DNA of 10,687 nt from Contendibacter sp031732755. Lineage in GTDB: Bacteria > Pseudomonadota > Gammaproteobacteria > Competibacterales > Competibacteraceae. Position numbers and translations under genes: made by a program. The notes below the pieces were generated by a model, which saw nothing but the letters and a program-made list of their open reading frames with translations, was not told where the DNA came from and ran no database searches. Shown here in pieces: positions 1-7,342 of this stretch; within the stretch, counting starts at the first letter, position 1, and each line of letters starts with the position of its first letter. The stretch covers positions 1 through 10,687 of the forward strand of contig JAVMKI010000072.1 of the NCBI GenBank assembly GCA_031732755.1, given 5' to 3'.

Positions 1-234
1 GTTACCACCTGAGAATCACATCCTCGTCGTTAATAGATTATGAACAGGCTCTTAGCCACACCAATATACTTTGAAGTCCTCGTCTTTTTGTGGGTAGGGC
101 TTGCTATGATTCAGGTTATATTCATCCACGATGTGAACCTCCCGCCAGAAACCCACGCTCCGGTATTGAAAGCCTAATCCGGGATGTTGCCGTTGTTGAT
201 CGGTTCCATGGCCAAGAGCGCGAGGCCGGCTTTT

Positions 235-260
235 AGGTCTCGTGTTTAGGTCTCGTGTTT
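235..260. repeat. 13-bp tandem duplication, two copies
   Basis: The 13-mer AGGTCTCGTGTTT occurs twice head to tail (235-247 and 248-260) with no mismatch. It lies in the non-coding left region, about 270 bp before the receiver gene. Two copies are too few to suggest a function; a replication-slippage duplication is the simplest reading. Confidence 0.85.
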
Positions 261-342
261 TGCGCGGCGGAGTCTCTTCACCGATTGACATCGCCTATCA
301 TGGCTTGATATGGCTGACGCTAAAACTGGATAAATAGTCTCT

Positions 343-373
343 TTGCTGTTGAGGTTGTTTCTCGTATTATACT
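343..373 (+). promoter_or_regulatory. Possible sigma70 promoter for the receiver/coiled-coil gene pair
   Basis: TATACT at 368-373 matches five of six bases of the -10 consensus and sits in an AT-rich patch. The best upstream partner is TTGCTG at 343-348, which has only the TTG half of a -35 box and a long 19-bp spacer. Transcription would then start near 380 and leave a leader of roughly 150 nt before the start codon at 529. The -10 box is good and the -35 is weak, so this is tentative. Confidence 0.28.
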
Positions 374-528
374 TTGCGCTGCTGCGAGTTGCTCTATATG
401 CACCGTGGTGATGGATTATCGCCACCGCAACTGGTTGTGTTCGTGATCCTCTTGAAAGACACTGACCATGATCGTCGTTCTTCCAAAGTGGAAATCCTGT
501 TAATTTATATGGAAAGCCAGGAGGGTTT

Positions 529-1677
529 ATGCCAATCCGACATGTTCTTGTGGTGGATGACTCCAAATCCGCGCGGCTGATGCTACGCAAGATTTTGCAA
601 AATCTCGGCCTGACCGTGGACACAGCGGATTCCGCCGAGGAGGCACTGGCCTATCTGCGCGACCGGAAACCGGACGTGATCTTCATGGATCACACCATGC
701 CAGGCATGGATGGGCTGACAGCGTTGCGCCGGATTCGGAGCGAGCCGGCCACCGCCGACATTCCAGCGGCGATGTACACCTCCAAGGACGAGCCAACCTA
801 TCGAAACGAAGCGCACGCTGCGGGCGCGGTGGATATCCTGAGCAAACCCGCAACGACGGAAGCGCTTAACGCGCTGCTCGAACGGATGAACCACTTGCTC
901 GACGCTGCCGTTCATTTGCCCACCGCATCGGTGCCGGTTAGCGAGGGTGTCTCGGCGGAGTGGGTCGAAAAACTAATCCTTGAAAAGTCCGAGCAGGTTT
1001 TCTATAACGCGGTTGAATCACAGGTGCTTCCGCTGATTAACGATGTGGTCGCCAAGCTGCGGCTGGATCTGGAACAGAGTCAGGAAGAAATCAGTCACCG
1101 TATCGTCGCCCAGGCCATCGAGAAGCAACTGGCGAACTGGCAACCGCCACCATCGCCCGCGGTGGATGCTCGAGAAACCGTCGAAGCCGTGCTTCAAGCC
1201 CAGTTGCCGTCGTTGGTGGAAGAACGACTCAAGACCTTCCAACGGGAGGAGCGGGTTGAAACTGATGAGCAACTGATCCAGGAAATCGCCACGCGGGTTT
1301 GCCAGAGTCAATTGCACACATTCACCGATCAATTGGCGTCGCAGTTGAGCGCACGGTTTTCCGAGGCCATGCGAAAGGCGAGTGTCACCGCTCAGGAAGC
1401 CGCCGTCGAAACGGCTCGCGAAACGGCCCGCGAAACGGCTCGCGAAACGGCCCGCGAAACGGCCCGCGAAACGGCTCAGGATGCTGCCATGCAGGCGGTG
1501 ACCGAGACCCGCGCTTCCACCCTTGCCGAGGAAAGTTCGACCGCGACAGCAGTGCGAGTGGCGCGAAATCTATTAGCGGAAGCCCGGCGGGAGTTACAGC
1601 GCCTCATCTATCTGGCGGCGGGCGGAGCGGCGGTGGTGGGTATCGGCGCGGCGCTGCTGGTCTACGGATTGCGATGA
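529..1677 (+). CDS. Tail-anchored response regulator: receiver domain, helical region with ETAR repeats, C-terminal membrane segment
   Basis: The product has 382 residues. Residues about 5-120 are a complete CheY-like receiver: acidic pair D10/D11, phospho-acceptor D54 in the motif FMDHTMPGMDG, T84 and K106 (SKP). No DNA-binding, GGDEF, EAL or HD output domain follows. Residues about 140-290 look like amphipathic helix with a short PPPSP break near 198. Residues 294-317 are six ETAR-type tetrapeptides encoded by a 12-bp tandem repeat. Residues about 360-381 are a Gly/Ala/Val/Leu-rich segment ending YGLR, which reads as a C-terminal inner-membrane anchor. The start is set by AGGAGGG at 519-525, close to the ATG. 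I infer a cytoplasmic receiver tethered to the membrane by a helical stalk, which would signal through conformation or protein contacts. No cognate kinase lies on this strand; the two hybrid kinases of the convergent operon are candidates. Receiver identity is certain, role unknown. Confidence 0.9.
   Translation: MPIRHVLVVDDSKSARLMLRKILQNLGLTVDTADSAEEALAYLRDRKPDVIFMDHTMPGMDGLTALRRIRSEPATADIPAAMYTSKDEPTYRNEAHAAGAVDILSKPATTEALNALLERMNHLLDAAVHLPTASVPVSEGVSAEWVEKLILEKSEQVFYNAVESQVLPLINDVVAKLRLDLEQSQEEISHRIVAQAIEKQLANWQPPPSPAVDARETVEAVLQAQLPSLVEERLKTFQREERVETDEQLIQEIATRVCQSQLHTFTDQLASQLSARFSEAMRKASVTAQEAAVETARETARETARETARETARETAQDAAMQAVTETRASTLAEESSTATAVRVARNLLAEARRELQRLIYLAAGGAAVVGIGAALLVYGLR
1408..1479 (+). 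repeat. In-frame 12-bp minisatellite encoding ETAR repeats
   Basis: Five consecutive 12-bp units, GAAACGGCTCGC or GAAACGGCCCGC (T and C alternating at one synonymous site), occupy 1408-1467. A sixth unit (1468-1479) ends in CAG instead of CGC. Each unit encodes Glu-Thr-Ala-Arg, so unit gain or loss keeps the frame and only changes the length of the helical stalk before the membrane anchor. The near-identity of the units at DNA level points to recent slippage rather than old protein repeats. Confidence 0.93.
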
Positions 1678-1744
1678 GAGACGGATAGCGCACAGTGGGT
1701 CGAGTTGAAACCAGGGTTAAAAAGATACCAATGGATCTAAGAAC

Positions 1745-2734
1745 ATGATCGATATCCTGTCGTTATTCATCGGGTTAGCCGCCGGCGTGGTAGTGGGCTG
1801 TATCATAATCTATTTGCTGCCCTATCAAACGTTGCGGCGTGAGCATGGGGTGACGCAGGCGGAATTGGCGGAAATACAGTCCAAGAACAACGGGCTTCAG
1901 GCGGATTTGCTCGATGCGCAGTCCATGGCCTATCAACAGCGCCAAGCAGCGTTGCAGCAACAAAAGCGGTTGGAGGACCAACTGACTGAGGAGGGCGAAC
2001 GTTACGCCGACCTGGAAAAGCGAATCGCCGCTTTGGAAGCACAACGCGAGCAGGAGCAACAAGCTTACCTGCGCGAGACGACCCGGTTGCGGAGCGCGAT
2101 CTCGCGGCTGGAGCAAGAGCAGGTAGCGTTGCAGGATCGCTACGCGCAGGACAATTCGCGGTGGGACCGGGAACGCCAGAGCTTGGGTTTACAAGCCGCG
2201 CACATGGAACAGCAGTACCAGGCATTGCAACAGGACAAGTTGGGGCTGAACCAGCGGTTGGAGCAGCAACAAGAGGCATGGGATCGCGAACGCCTCGCGT
2301 TACAGATCCAGGTGAATACCCTGGAGGACAATCTGGCGTTGCAGAAGGCGCGCGCCGGTGGCGGCTCCGCCCAATCGTTGGACAGTGCGCTGGCGGTGGA
2401 GCAAGCGCGGGCAGAATCGGCGGCGGAGTTGAACCGGCGGCAGACGGCCTGGGATGAGGAGCGGCGGAATTTACGGGGACAGGTGGAGCGGTTGCAGGCC
2501 GAGCAACGGGCGTTGCAAGAACGGGTGGCGGCGGCGAGTCAGAGCGTTGCATCGACTTCGGGCGAGTCGGAACTGCGCAAGCAACTGGAACAGGCCCAAC
2601 GTGACCATCAGGCTCTGGAAGAAAAATTGGCGGCGCACACCAACCGGGCGGAACAGGAACGCGGCGCGTTGGAAGCCGAGATCGAGCAGTTGATGGAGCG
2701 TTTGCTACGCTTGCAGCGCGAGCGTGGTAACTAG
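1745..2734 (+). CDS. Membrane-anchored long coiled-coil protein
   Basis: The 329-residue product has one hydrophobic segment (about residues 5-26, ending IIIYLLPYQ) followed by basic residues (RREH), which suggests an N-terminal inner-membrane anchor with the rest in the cytoplasm. Residues about 35-325 are almost wholly charged and Gln-rich heptad-like sequence, broken by a Gly/Ser patch (205-211) and a Ser/Thr patch (264-275). A motif W-D-x-E-R followed by a Leu/Gln helix recurs at W140, W179 and W236, so part of the rod arose by internal duplication. The only ribosome site is weak (TAAGAAC just before ATG), and the start lies 67 bp after the receiver gene, so co-transcription is likely. 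I recognise no named family. Generic matches to filament or SMC-type coiled coils would be expected and should not be taken as function. A scaffold or partner for the receiver protein is inference from adjacency and shared membrane location. Confidence 0.8.
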   Translation: MIDILSLFIGLAAGVVVGCIIIYLLPYQTLRREHGVTQAELAEIQSKNNGLQADLLDAQSMAYQQRQAALQQQKRLEDQLTEEGERYADLEKRIAALEAQREQEQQAYLRETTRLRSAISRLEQEQVALQDRYAQDNSRWDRERQSLGLQAAHMEQQYQALQQDKLGLNQRLEQQQEAWDRERLALQIQVNTLEDNLALQKARAGGGSAQSLDSALAVEQARAESAAELNRRQTAWDEERRNLRGQVERLQAEQRALQERVAAASQSVASTSGESELRKQLEQAQRDHQALEEKLAAHTNRAEQERGALEAEIEQLMERLLRLQRERGN

Positions 2735-2795
2735 CGGATCCGGTGATCGTAGGGCCCGGCGCCAGCTTGACGGGCTGTCCAAGATTTGGAGACCA

Positions 2796-3914
2796 CTATA
2801 CGGTTTTTGCGGGACTGCTTGCTTCGCAGTCGGCATGACGGGTGGCGATGGCCTTGAATTCATCCAGACAGGCCAGGAAAGCATCCACGATGGCAGGATC
2901 AAAATGAGCGCCTCGGCCCGCGCTGATCACTTCAACCGCGCGCTCGAACGAAAGCGGCGCCTTGTAGACGCGCCAACTGATGAGGGCGTCGAACACATCA
3001 GCCAAGGCCATCAGCCGGGCCGCGATGGGAATGGCTTCACCGGCCAGCCCGTCGGGATAACCGGAGCCGTCCCATTTTTCGTGGTGGTGGTGAGCGATGT
3101 CCTTGGCCAGGCGCAGGAATTCCACCGAATGGTCAGCATCCTGTTCGGCCAGTTCGATGGCGTCACGGCCCAGGCGGCTGTGAGTCTGCATGATCGCGCA
3201 TTCCTCGGGCGTAAGCTTGTCAGGCTTGAGTAGGATGTGGTCTGGGATACCGACCTTGCCGATGTCGTGCAACGGAGCCGATTTCACCAGCGCCTGGATA
3301 TTCTGATCGGTCAGGAACGCGGTGAAGCGTGGATGGGCCCGCAAGCGCAGGGCCAGCACTCGAACGTAACCCTGGGTGCGACGCAAGTGGTTGCCGGTTT
3401 CCGGATCGCGGATCTCGGCCAGATGAGCCAGCGCGCGAATGCTGACATCCTGAATCAACTGATTCTCTTTCAACCGCCGCGCGACCTCGGCCTCCAGGAC
3501 AGCGTTGCGGTCTCGCAGCCAGTCGCGGGCCGTCTTAAGGTCCAGGTGGGTTTTCACCCGCGCTAGCACAATCGCCGGTTTGATCGGTTTGCTGATGTAG
3601 TCGACCGCTCCCAGCGCCAGGCCATGTTCTTCATCGCTGCTGCGATCCAGGGCAGTGACGAAAATCACGGGGATGGTGGCGGTCGCTGGATTGTCCCGCA
3701 ACCGGGCGAGGACCGTATAACCATCCATTTCCGGCATCATGACATCCAGCAGGATCAGGTCGGGACGCGGGGTGCTGGCGGCCACCTGCAAGGCGCGGCG
3801 ACCGGAGTTGGCGGCCCGCACCTGGTAATAGGGTTGCAGCAATTCACTGAGCAGCGAGAGATTTTCGGGGGTGTCGTCAACGATGAGGATGGTTGGCGCG
3901 CTGTCTTTGGTCAT
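2796..3914 (-). CDS. REC-HD-GYP response regulator, predicted c-di-GMP phosphodiesterase
   Basis: This is the output gene of the operon: 372 residues from the chosen ATG. Residues about 8-125 form a receiver with D13/D14, phospho-acceptor D57 (LLDVMMPEMDG), T87 and K109. A helical linker (about 126-165) leads to an HD-GYP domain with HDIGK (H216/D217), the HHHHEKWDGSGYP stretch (H275-P287, GYP at 285-287) and the downstream DVFDAL motif. These are the metal-binding and signature residues expected of active enzymes that hydrolyse c-di-GMP, as in the RpfG group. The frame stays open to a GTG at 3950, but the ATG at 3914 has a ribosome site (AAAGGG, 3923-3928, 8 nt spacer) and begins directly before the receiver, so I prefer it. 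It lies 41 bp after the Hpt-containing kinase, whose Hpt is the obvious phosphodonor. Phosphorylation is expected to alter c-di-GMP turnover and so motility, biofilm or storage. Confidence 0.95.
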   Translation of the reverse strand: MTKDSAPTILIVDDTPENLSLLSELLQPYYQVRAANSGRRALQVAASTPRPDLILLDVMMPEMDGYTVLARLRDNPATATIPVIFVTALDRSSDEEHGLALGAVDYISKPIKPAIVLARVKTHLDLKTARDWLRDRNAVLEAEVARRLKENQLIQDVSIRALAHLAEIRDPETGNHLRRTQGYVRVLALRLRAHPRFTAFLTDQNIQALVKSAPLHDIGKVGIPDHILLKPDKLTPEECAIMQTHSRLGRDAIELAEQDADHSVEFLRLAKDIAHHHHEKWDGSGYPDGLAGEAIPIAARLMALADVFDALISWRVYKAPLSFERAVEVISAGRGAHFDPAIVDAFLACLDEFKAIATRHADCEASSPAKTV

Positions 3915-3922
3915 TTTATTTG

Positions 3923-3928
3923 CCCTTT
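3923..3928 (-). promoter_or_regulatory. Ribosome binding site deciding the HD-GYP start
   Basis: On the minus strand AAAGGG is followed by an 8-nt AT-rich spacer and ATG at 3914. It favours this ATG over the in-frame GTG at 3950, which has no comparable site. Confidence 0.7.
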
Positions 3929-3955
3929 CGCAGTCAAGGGTCGCCACCACGCAAA

Positions 3956-6900
3956 TCAGGCGGCCCCGTAGGTCGCTGTCGCCCGTAAGATCCGCAAAGC
4001 CGTGTCATACTCGAAACGCTCGATGGCGTTGCCGAGTTGGGTCGCGGCCGGTCCCAGCGCCGCCATGACCAGGGGCGCGCACTCGCGCCAGACCTGCCCA
4101 ACTTGCGTGTCGTCCACCATGAGCAGGGTTTCCAGTTGCGCCAGTATCTGGCGCGTTCGCGCCACGTCAACCGTTCCATGCGGTGCCACCACTGCCAGTT
4201 CCAATCGCCGAATCGCGGTCAGCAGCGGCGCCAGCGCCGCATCGACCGCGTTGATACCGGCCTCCAGGTTCGGGTCGTCCGCGTCGCCGCTCAACATCCC
4301 CTCAAGCGCGCGCGCGTTTTGGCGAACCGCTTCGGCCCCCAGGGTTGCCGCCACGCCCTTGAGCGTGTGGGCCAACCGGTATGCGTCGCTTCTTTGACCG
4401 GCCGCCAGTTGCGCGCGCAGCATCGTCACGTCGCCGCCATGCTCCCGGGCGAATAGCCCCAACAACCGCGCGTAGCGAGTCCAGTTGCCCGAGGTGGCTT
4501 TCAGCCCCGTCTCGACCTCCAATCCAGCCATGCCGATCAGGGCAACCTGCTCTGGAGTTGCCTGGACTGGAGCCGTCTCGGCGGGCGCGATCTCGACCGG
4601 AGCTGCTTCGACTGGCGTTGGCAGCCAGCGTAGCAAGGTCGCATAGAGCTGGCCCGGTTCCACGGGCTTGCGGACATAGTCGTTCATGCCCGCATCCAGG
4701 CAGCGCTGACGGTCGGTGTCGAAGGCGCTGGCGGTCATCGCCAGAATGGGTAGCGCCGCCGTGCCGGGCAGTTGGCGGATGGCCTGGGTGGCGGCCAGAC
4801 CATCCATGACCGGCATCTGCACATCCATCAGCACCAAGGCGTAAGTATGGGCGCGGATTTTCTCCACCGCGATCTGGCCATTGTCGGCCACGTCCACCAT
4901 TAAACCAACCGCGCATAGCAGGTCGACGGCCACTTCCTGATTCACCGGATCGTCTTCGGCCAGCAACAGTCGCGTTCCTCGGTACCGTTGCGCCAGAATC
5001 CGATCCGCCGCCGCCGCAAGCTCGGTGTCCACAAAATCGGCGGTGGCTGGATTTTCGGTCGCCCGTCCCAGCCGAGCCGTCAGCCAGAAGGTGCTGCCAA
5101 CGCCGGTCCGGCTTTCCACACCGACCTCTCCGCCCATCAGGTTCGCTAGCCGTTTAGCGATGACCAGACCCAGCCCGGTTCCGCCATATTTACGGGTGGT
5201 CGAGTCGTCGGCCTGGACGAAGGGCTGAAACAGCCGTGCTTGTTGTTCCGGCGGCAGGCCGATACCTTGATCGGTCACCTCCAGGCGCAGCAGCACGCTC
5301 TGTTCGTCCTCGGTCTTGAGGCGGATGTGCAGCGTGATCTGACCCCGCTCGGAAAATTTGATGGCGTTGCTCAAAAAGTTCAGCAGGATTTGCCGCAGGC
5401 GCAACGGGTCACCACGTAGCCGCGCTGGCACGTCGGCGGCGATGGTCGATACCAGACGCAAACCCTTGGCGGTCGCTCGTTCGTCGAGCAGGTTCAGCGT
5501 ATGCGCGATGATCCAGGCCAACGAGAATTCCGTTTCCTCCAGGGTGAGCCGGCCCGTCTCGATCTTGGACAGGTCGAGAATATCGTTGAGAACGCGCAGC
5601 AGATGCTGGGCGGCTTCGTTGATCTTGTCCAGCCGATCCGCTTGTTCGGGCGTCGGTTCGGCCCGCCGCAACAGATGCGTCAATCCGATGATGGCGTTCA
5701 TCGGTGTGCGAATTTCATGGCTCATGTTGGCCAAGAATACGCTCTTGGCCCGGTTGGCCTTTTCAGCCACATTCTTGGCTTCGGCCAGATCCGCGGTGCG
5801 GGACAGCACCAGTTCTTCCAAGTGGTGGCGATAGCGGTCGAGTTCCTGCTCGGTCTGTCTGCGTTCGGTGATATCTTGAAAAGTCGTCACGGCGCCCGCG
5901 ATCTTCCCATCCTCGAACAGGGGCGCGGTGGTGATCTGCACCGGAAAGCCGGCGCCACTCCGGCGGAAGAACCACTCTTCCTGGCGGCGGACCTGGCCAT
6001 CCCGGCGGGTGAGATCAATCGGGCATTCGATCGCCGGATATGGCTGGCCATCGGGGCGATGGTGGTGAAACAGCGCATGTTGATCCTGCCCGAGCACCGC
6101 ATCCTGATCTACGCCGAGCATGGATTTGGCGGCGGGATTGATGAAGGTGCAACGTCCTTGGGTGTCGGTGCCATATACCCCCTCGCCCAGGGCGTCGAGA
6201 ATGGCGCTCTGCCGCCCTTCGCTGTCCGCCAACCGCGCCATGCTGGCCCTGACCCGCGCGCGCTCCACCTTCAGCCGACGGTTGGTCAGCCAGAGTCGGG
6301 CGGCGATCAGCAGCAGGATCAGGCCCCCGATCAAGGCGGCAAGGGTAATGACATGGTGGTAACGATCCCAGATATCGCGCGGTGAAAATTCGGGCGAGGC
6401 GTCGAAGGGCGGCAAGCGCAACTCGCGCAGCAGATCATCCACCGGATGGTAGTCGGCGGGGATGGTAAAGCCATGGATACGGCAGGCTTGCGCCACGACG
6501 CCATCATGGGGCAACGCCAGCAGGGCCGCCGCCACTTGGCGGGCTAGGGTGCTGTCGGTCGTCGGCATGGCGACGAAGGCCCATTCGGGATACAGGCGCG
6601 TGGACAAGGAATAGGGAAAATTCATCGCGGTCTGTGGATTGAGGATCTTCAGCGCCGCAGCGTCCAGTTTGCCTTCCCGAACCATGGCCTCGATCACTCC
6701 GGTGCGCACGAACCCCGCGTCCGCCTGGCCCGCCAATACCGCCTGCACCACCTGGTCTTGCGGTGGGCGGGTTTCGACCACATTGGCGTCCTGGGGCAAG
6801 CGAATGCCGGCATGGGCCAATTCGAGGGCCTGCATCTGGTAGCTACCGAGGGAATCCGTCGTGGCGGTCGCCAGAGTTTTGCCCCGGAGGTCGTCCAGGG

Positions 6901-7339
6901 TGGCGATATCGGCGCGGTCGGCGCGAGTGAAGATGACGCCGCCGAACACGTCCAGGGAATAATCGCCGACTTTATCGACCAAGGTGGCCAGCGGCGAGGA
7001 AACCGCGTGGCGGTAGGTGATCAGGACATAATGCGCGGGCTGGGTGAGGGCGAAATCCACCTGCCCCTCGGCCATCGCGGCCTCCAACTCCGCGAGGTGA
7101 TAGATCATCAACGTGAAACGATGGCCGGGCAACGCCTGGTTTAGATAGTCGGCCAGCGGTTGCCAGCGCGCCACCATCTCCGACTTGGGCCGAAACGACA
7201 GCACCGCCAGCCTTACCGTTTCCGGGTCGCCGGCGTTCAAGGGCGCTAGCAAACCCAGAGTGATGGCGAAACCCAGCAACAGCCGCCCCATTCCGCGCAA
7301 CCAGGGCGCGACCACGACGGCACCGGCTGGACCGATCAT
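3956..7339 (-). CDS. Membrane hybrid histidine kinase with periplasmic PhnD-like sensor (PAS-HisKA-HATPase-REC-Hpt)
   Basis: The product has 1127 residues. An N-terminal hydrophobic stretch (about 17-36) is a signal peptide or anchor. Residues about 41-315 resemble PhnD-like periplasmic binding proteins of the oxyanion/phosphonate type, also used as a sensor in TtrS-like kinases; the ligand cannot be read from sequence. A membrane segment spans about 330-351. Then come a PAS domain (about 372-490), a coiled linker, HisKA with H541 (MSHEIRTP), HATPase with N658, DQGIG (690-694) and GGTGLGL (719-725), and a receiver with D796/D797, D839, T869 and K891. A Pro/Ala/Glu-rich linker (about 908-930) leads to an Hpt domain with H991 (AHTLKG), and a C-terminal helical module fills 1062-1121. 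All catalytic residues are present. The ATG lies 3 bp after the upstream kinase's stop with little ribosome site, so translational coupling is likely; ATG 7291 is an alternative start. Role inferred: periplasmic sensing and phosphorelay to the HD-GYP protein. Confidence 0.93.
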   Translation of the reverse strand: MIGPAGAVVVAPWLRGMGRLLLGFAITLGLLAPLNAGDPETVRLAVLSFRPKSEMVARWQPLADYLNQALPGHRFTLMIYHLAELEAAMAEGQVDFALTQPAHYVLITYRHAVSSPLATLVDKVGDYSLDVFGGVIFTRADRADIATLDDLRGKTLATATTDSLGSYQMQALELAHAGIRLPQDANVVETRPPQDQVVQAVLAGQADAGFVRTGVIEAMVREGKLDAAALKILNPQTAMNFPYSLSTRLYPEWAFVAMPTTDSTLARQVAAALLALPHDGVVAQACRIHGFTIPADYHPVDDLLRELRLPPFDASPEFSPRDIWDRYHHVITLAALIGGLILLLIAARLWLTNRRLKVERARVRASMARLADSEGRQSAILDALGEGVYGTDTQGRCTFINPAAKSMLGVDQDAVLGQDQHALFHHHRPDGQPYPAIECPIDLTRRDGQVRRQEEWFFRRSGAGFPVQITTAPLFEDGKIAGAVTTFQDITERRQTEQELDRYRHHLEELVLSRTADLAEAKNVAEKANRAKSVFLANMSHEIRTPMNAIIGLTHLLRRAEPTPEQADRLDKINEAAQHLLRVLNDILDLSKIETGRLTLEETEFSLAWIIAHTLNLLDERATAKGLRLVSTIAADVPARLRGDPLRLRQILLNFLSNAIKFSERGQITLHIRLKTEDEQSVLLRLEVTDQGIGLPPEQQARLFQPFVQADDSTTRKYGGTGLGLVIAKRLANLMGGEVGVESRTGVGSTFWLTARLGRATENPATADFVDTELAAAADRILAQRYRGTRLLLAEDDPVNQEVAVDLLCAVGLMVDVADNGQIAVEKIRAHTYALVLMDVQMPVMDGLAATQAIRQLPGTAALPILAMTASAFDTDRQRCLDAGMNDYVRKPVEPGQLYATLLRWLPTPVEAAPVEIAPAETAPVQATPEQVALIGMAGLEVETGLKATSGNWTRYARLLGLFAREHGGDVTMLRAQLAAGQRSDAYRLAHTLKGVAATLGAEAVRQNARALEGMLSGDADDPNLEAGINAVDAALAPLLTAIRRLELAVVAPHGTVDVARTRQILAQLETLLMVDDTQVGQVWRECAPLVMAALGPAATQLGNAIERFEYDTALRILRATATYGAA

Positions 7340-7342
7340 CGA

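Larger units (their letters stand above)
1..528. other. Left-edge region without a convincing gene
   Basis: I find no coding region here that I can support. The stretch has several AT-rich patches (around 60-130, 300-375 and 490-515) unlike the GC-rich genes to its right. Open frames on the minus strand (about 52-291 and 246-623) give low-complexity or unfamiliar peptides. The longer one runs into the receiver gene on the opposite strand and has no visible ribosome site. The region holds a 13-bp tandem duplication, a possible sigma70-type promoter near 368-373, and the ribosome site of the gene at 529. It could include the decayed end of an older gene, but I cannot say of what. Confidence 0.5.

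Noticed and set aside
52..291. Minus-strand open frame of 79 codons in the left region
   Set aside because: No ribosome site, no recognisable motif and no homologue that I can recall. It could be a gene remnant, but the sequence gives no support.
1408..1479. 12-bp repeats as a CRISPR-like or regulatory array
   Set aside because: The units are contiguous with no spacers, in frame and coding (ETAR), so a protein repeat explains them.
1803..2552. Minus-strand open frame (249 codons), Pro/Ala-rich, opposite the coiled-coil gene
   Set aside because: Its composition is what a reverse reading of Gln/Glu/Arg-rich coiled-coil codons gives. The opposite frame has a clean membrane anchor and heptad pattern.
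2754..2775. Hairpin GCCCG/CGGGC with a 12-nt loop between the convergent genes, as a terminator
   Set aside because: The stem is short, the loop long and there is no T run on either strand. Termination of both units here may be Rho-dependent or lie within the coding ends.
2814..2832. Inverted repeat GACTGC...GCAGTC near the end of the HD-GYP gene, as a terminator
   Set aside because: It lies inside the coding sequence and no T run follows on either strand.
5501..6385. Long plus-strand open frame (294 codons) opposite the membrane kinase
   Set aside because: It is the antisense shadow of a GC-rich HisKA/PAS coding region. A similar shadow lies opposite the soluble kinase (8177-8899), and the two resemble each other only because the kinases do. 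No ribosome site and no recognisable domain.
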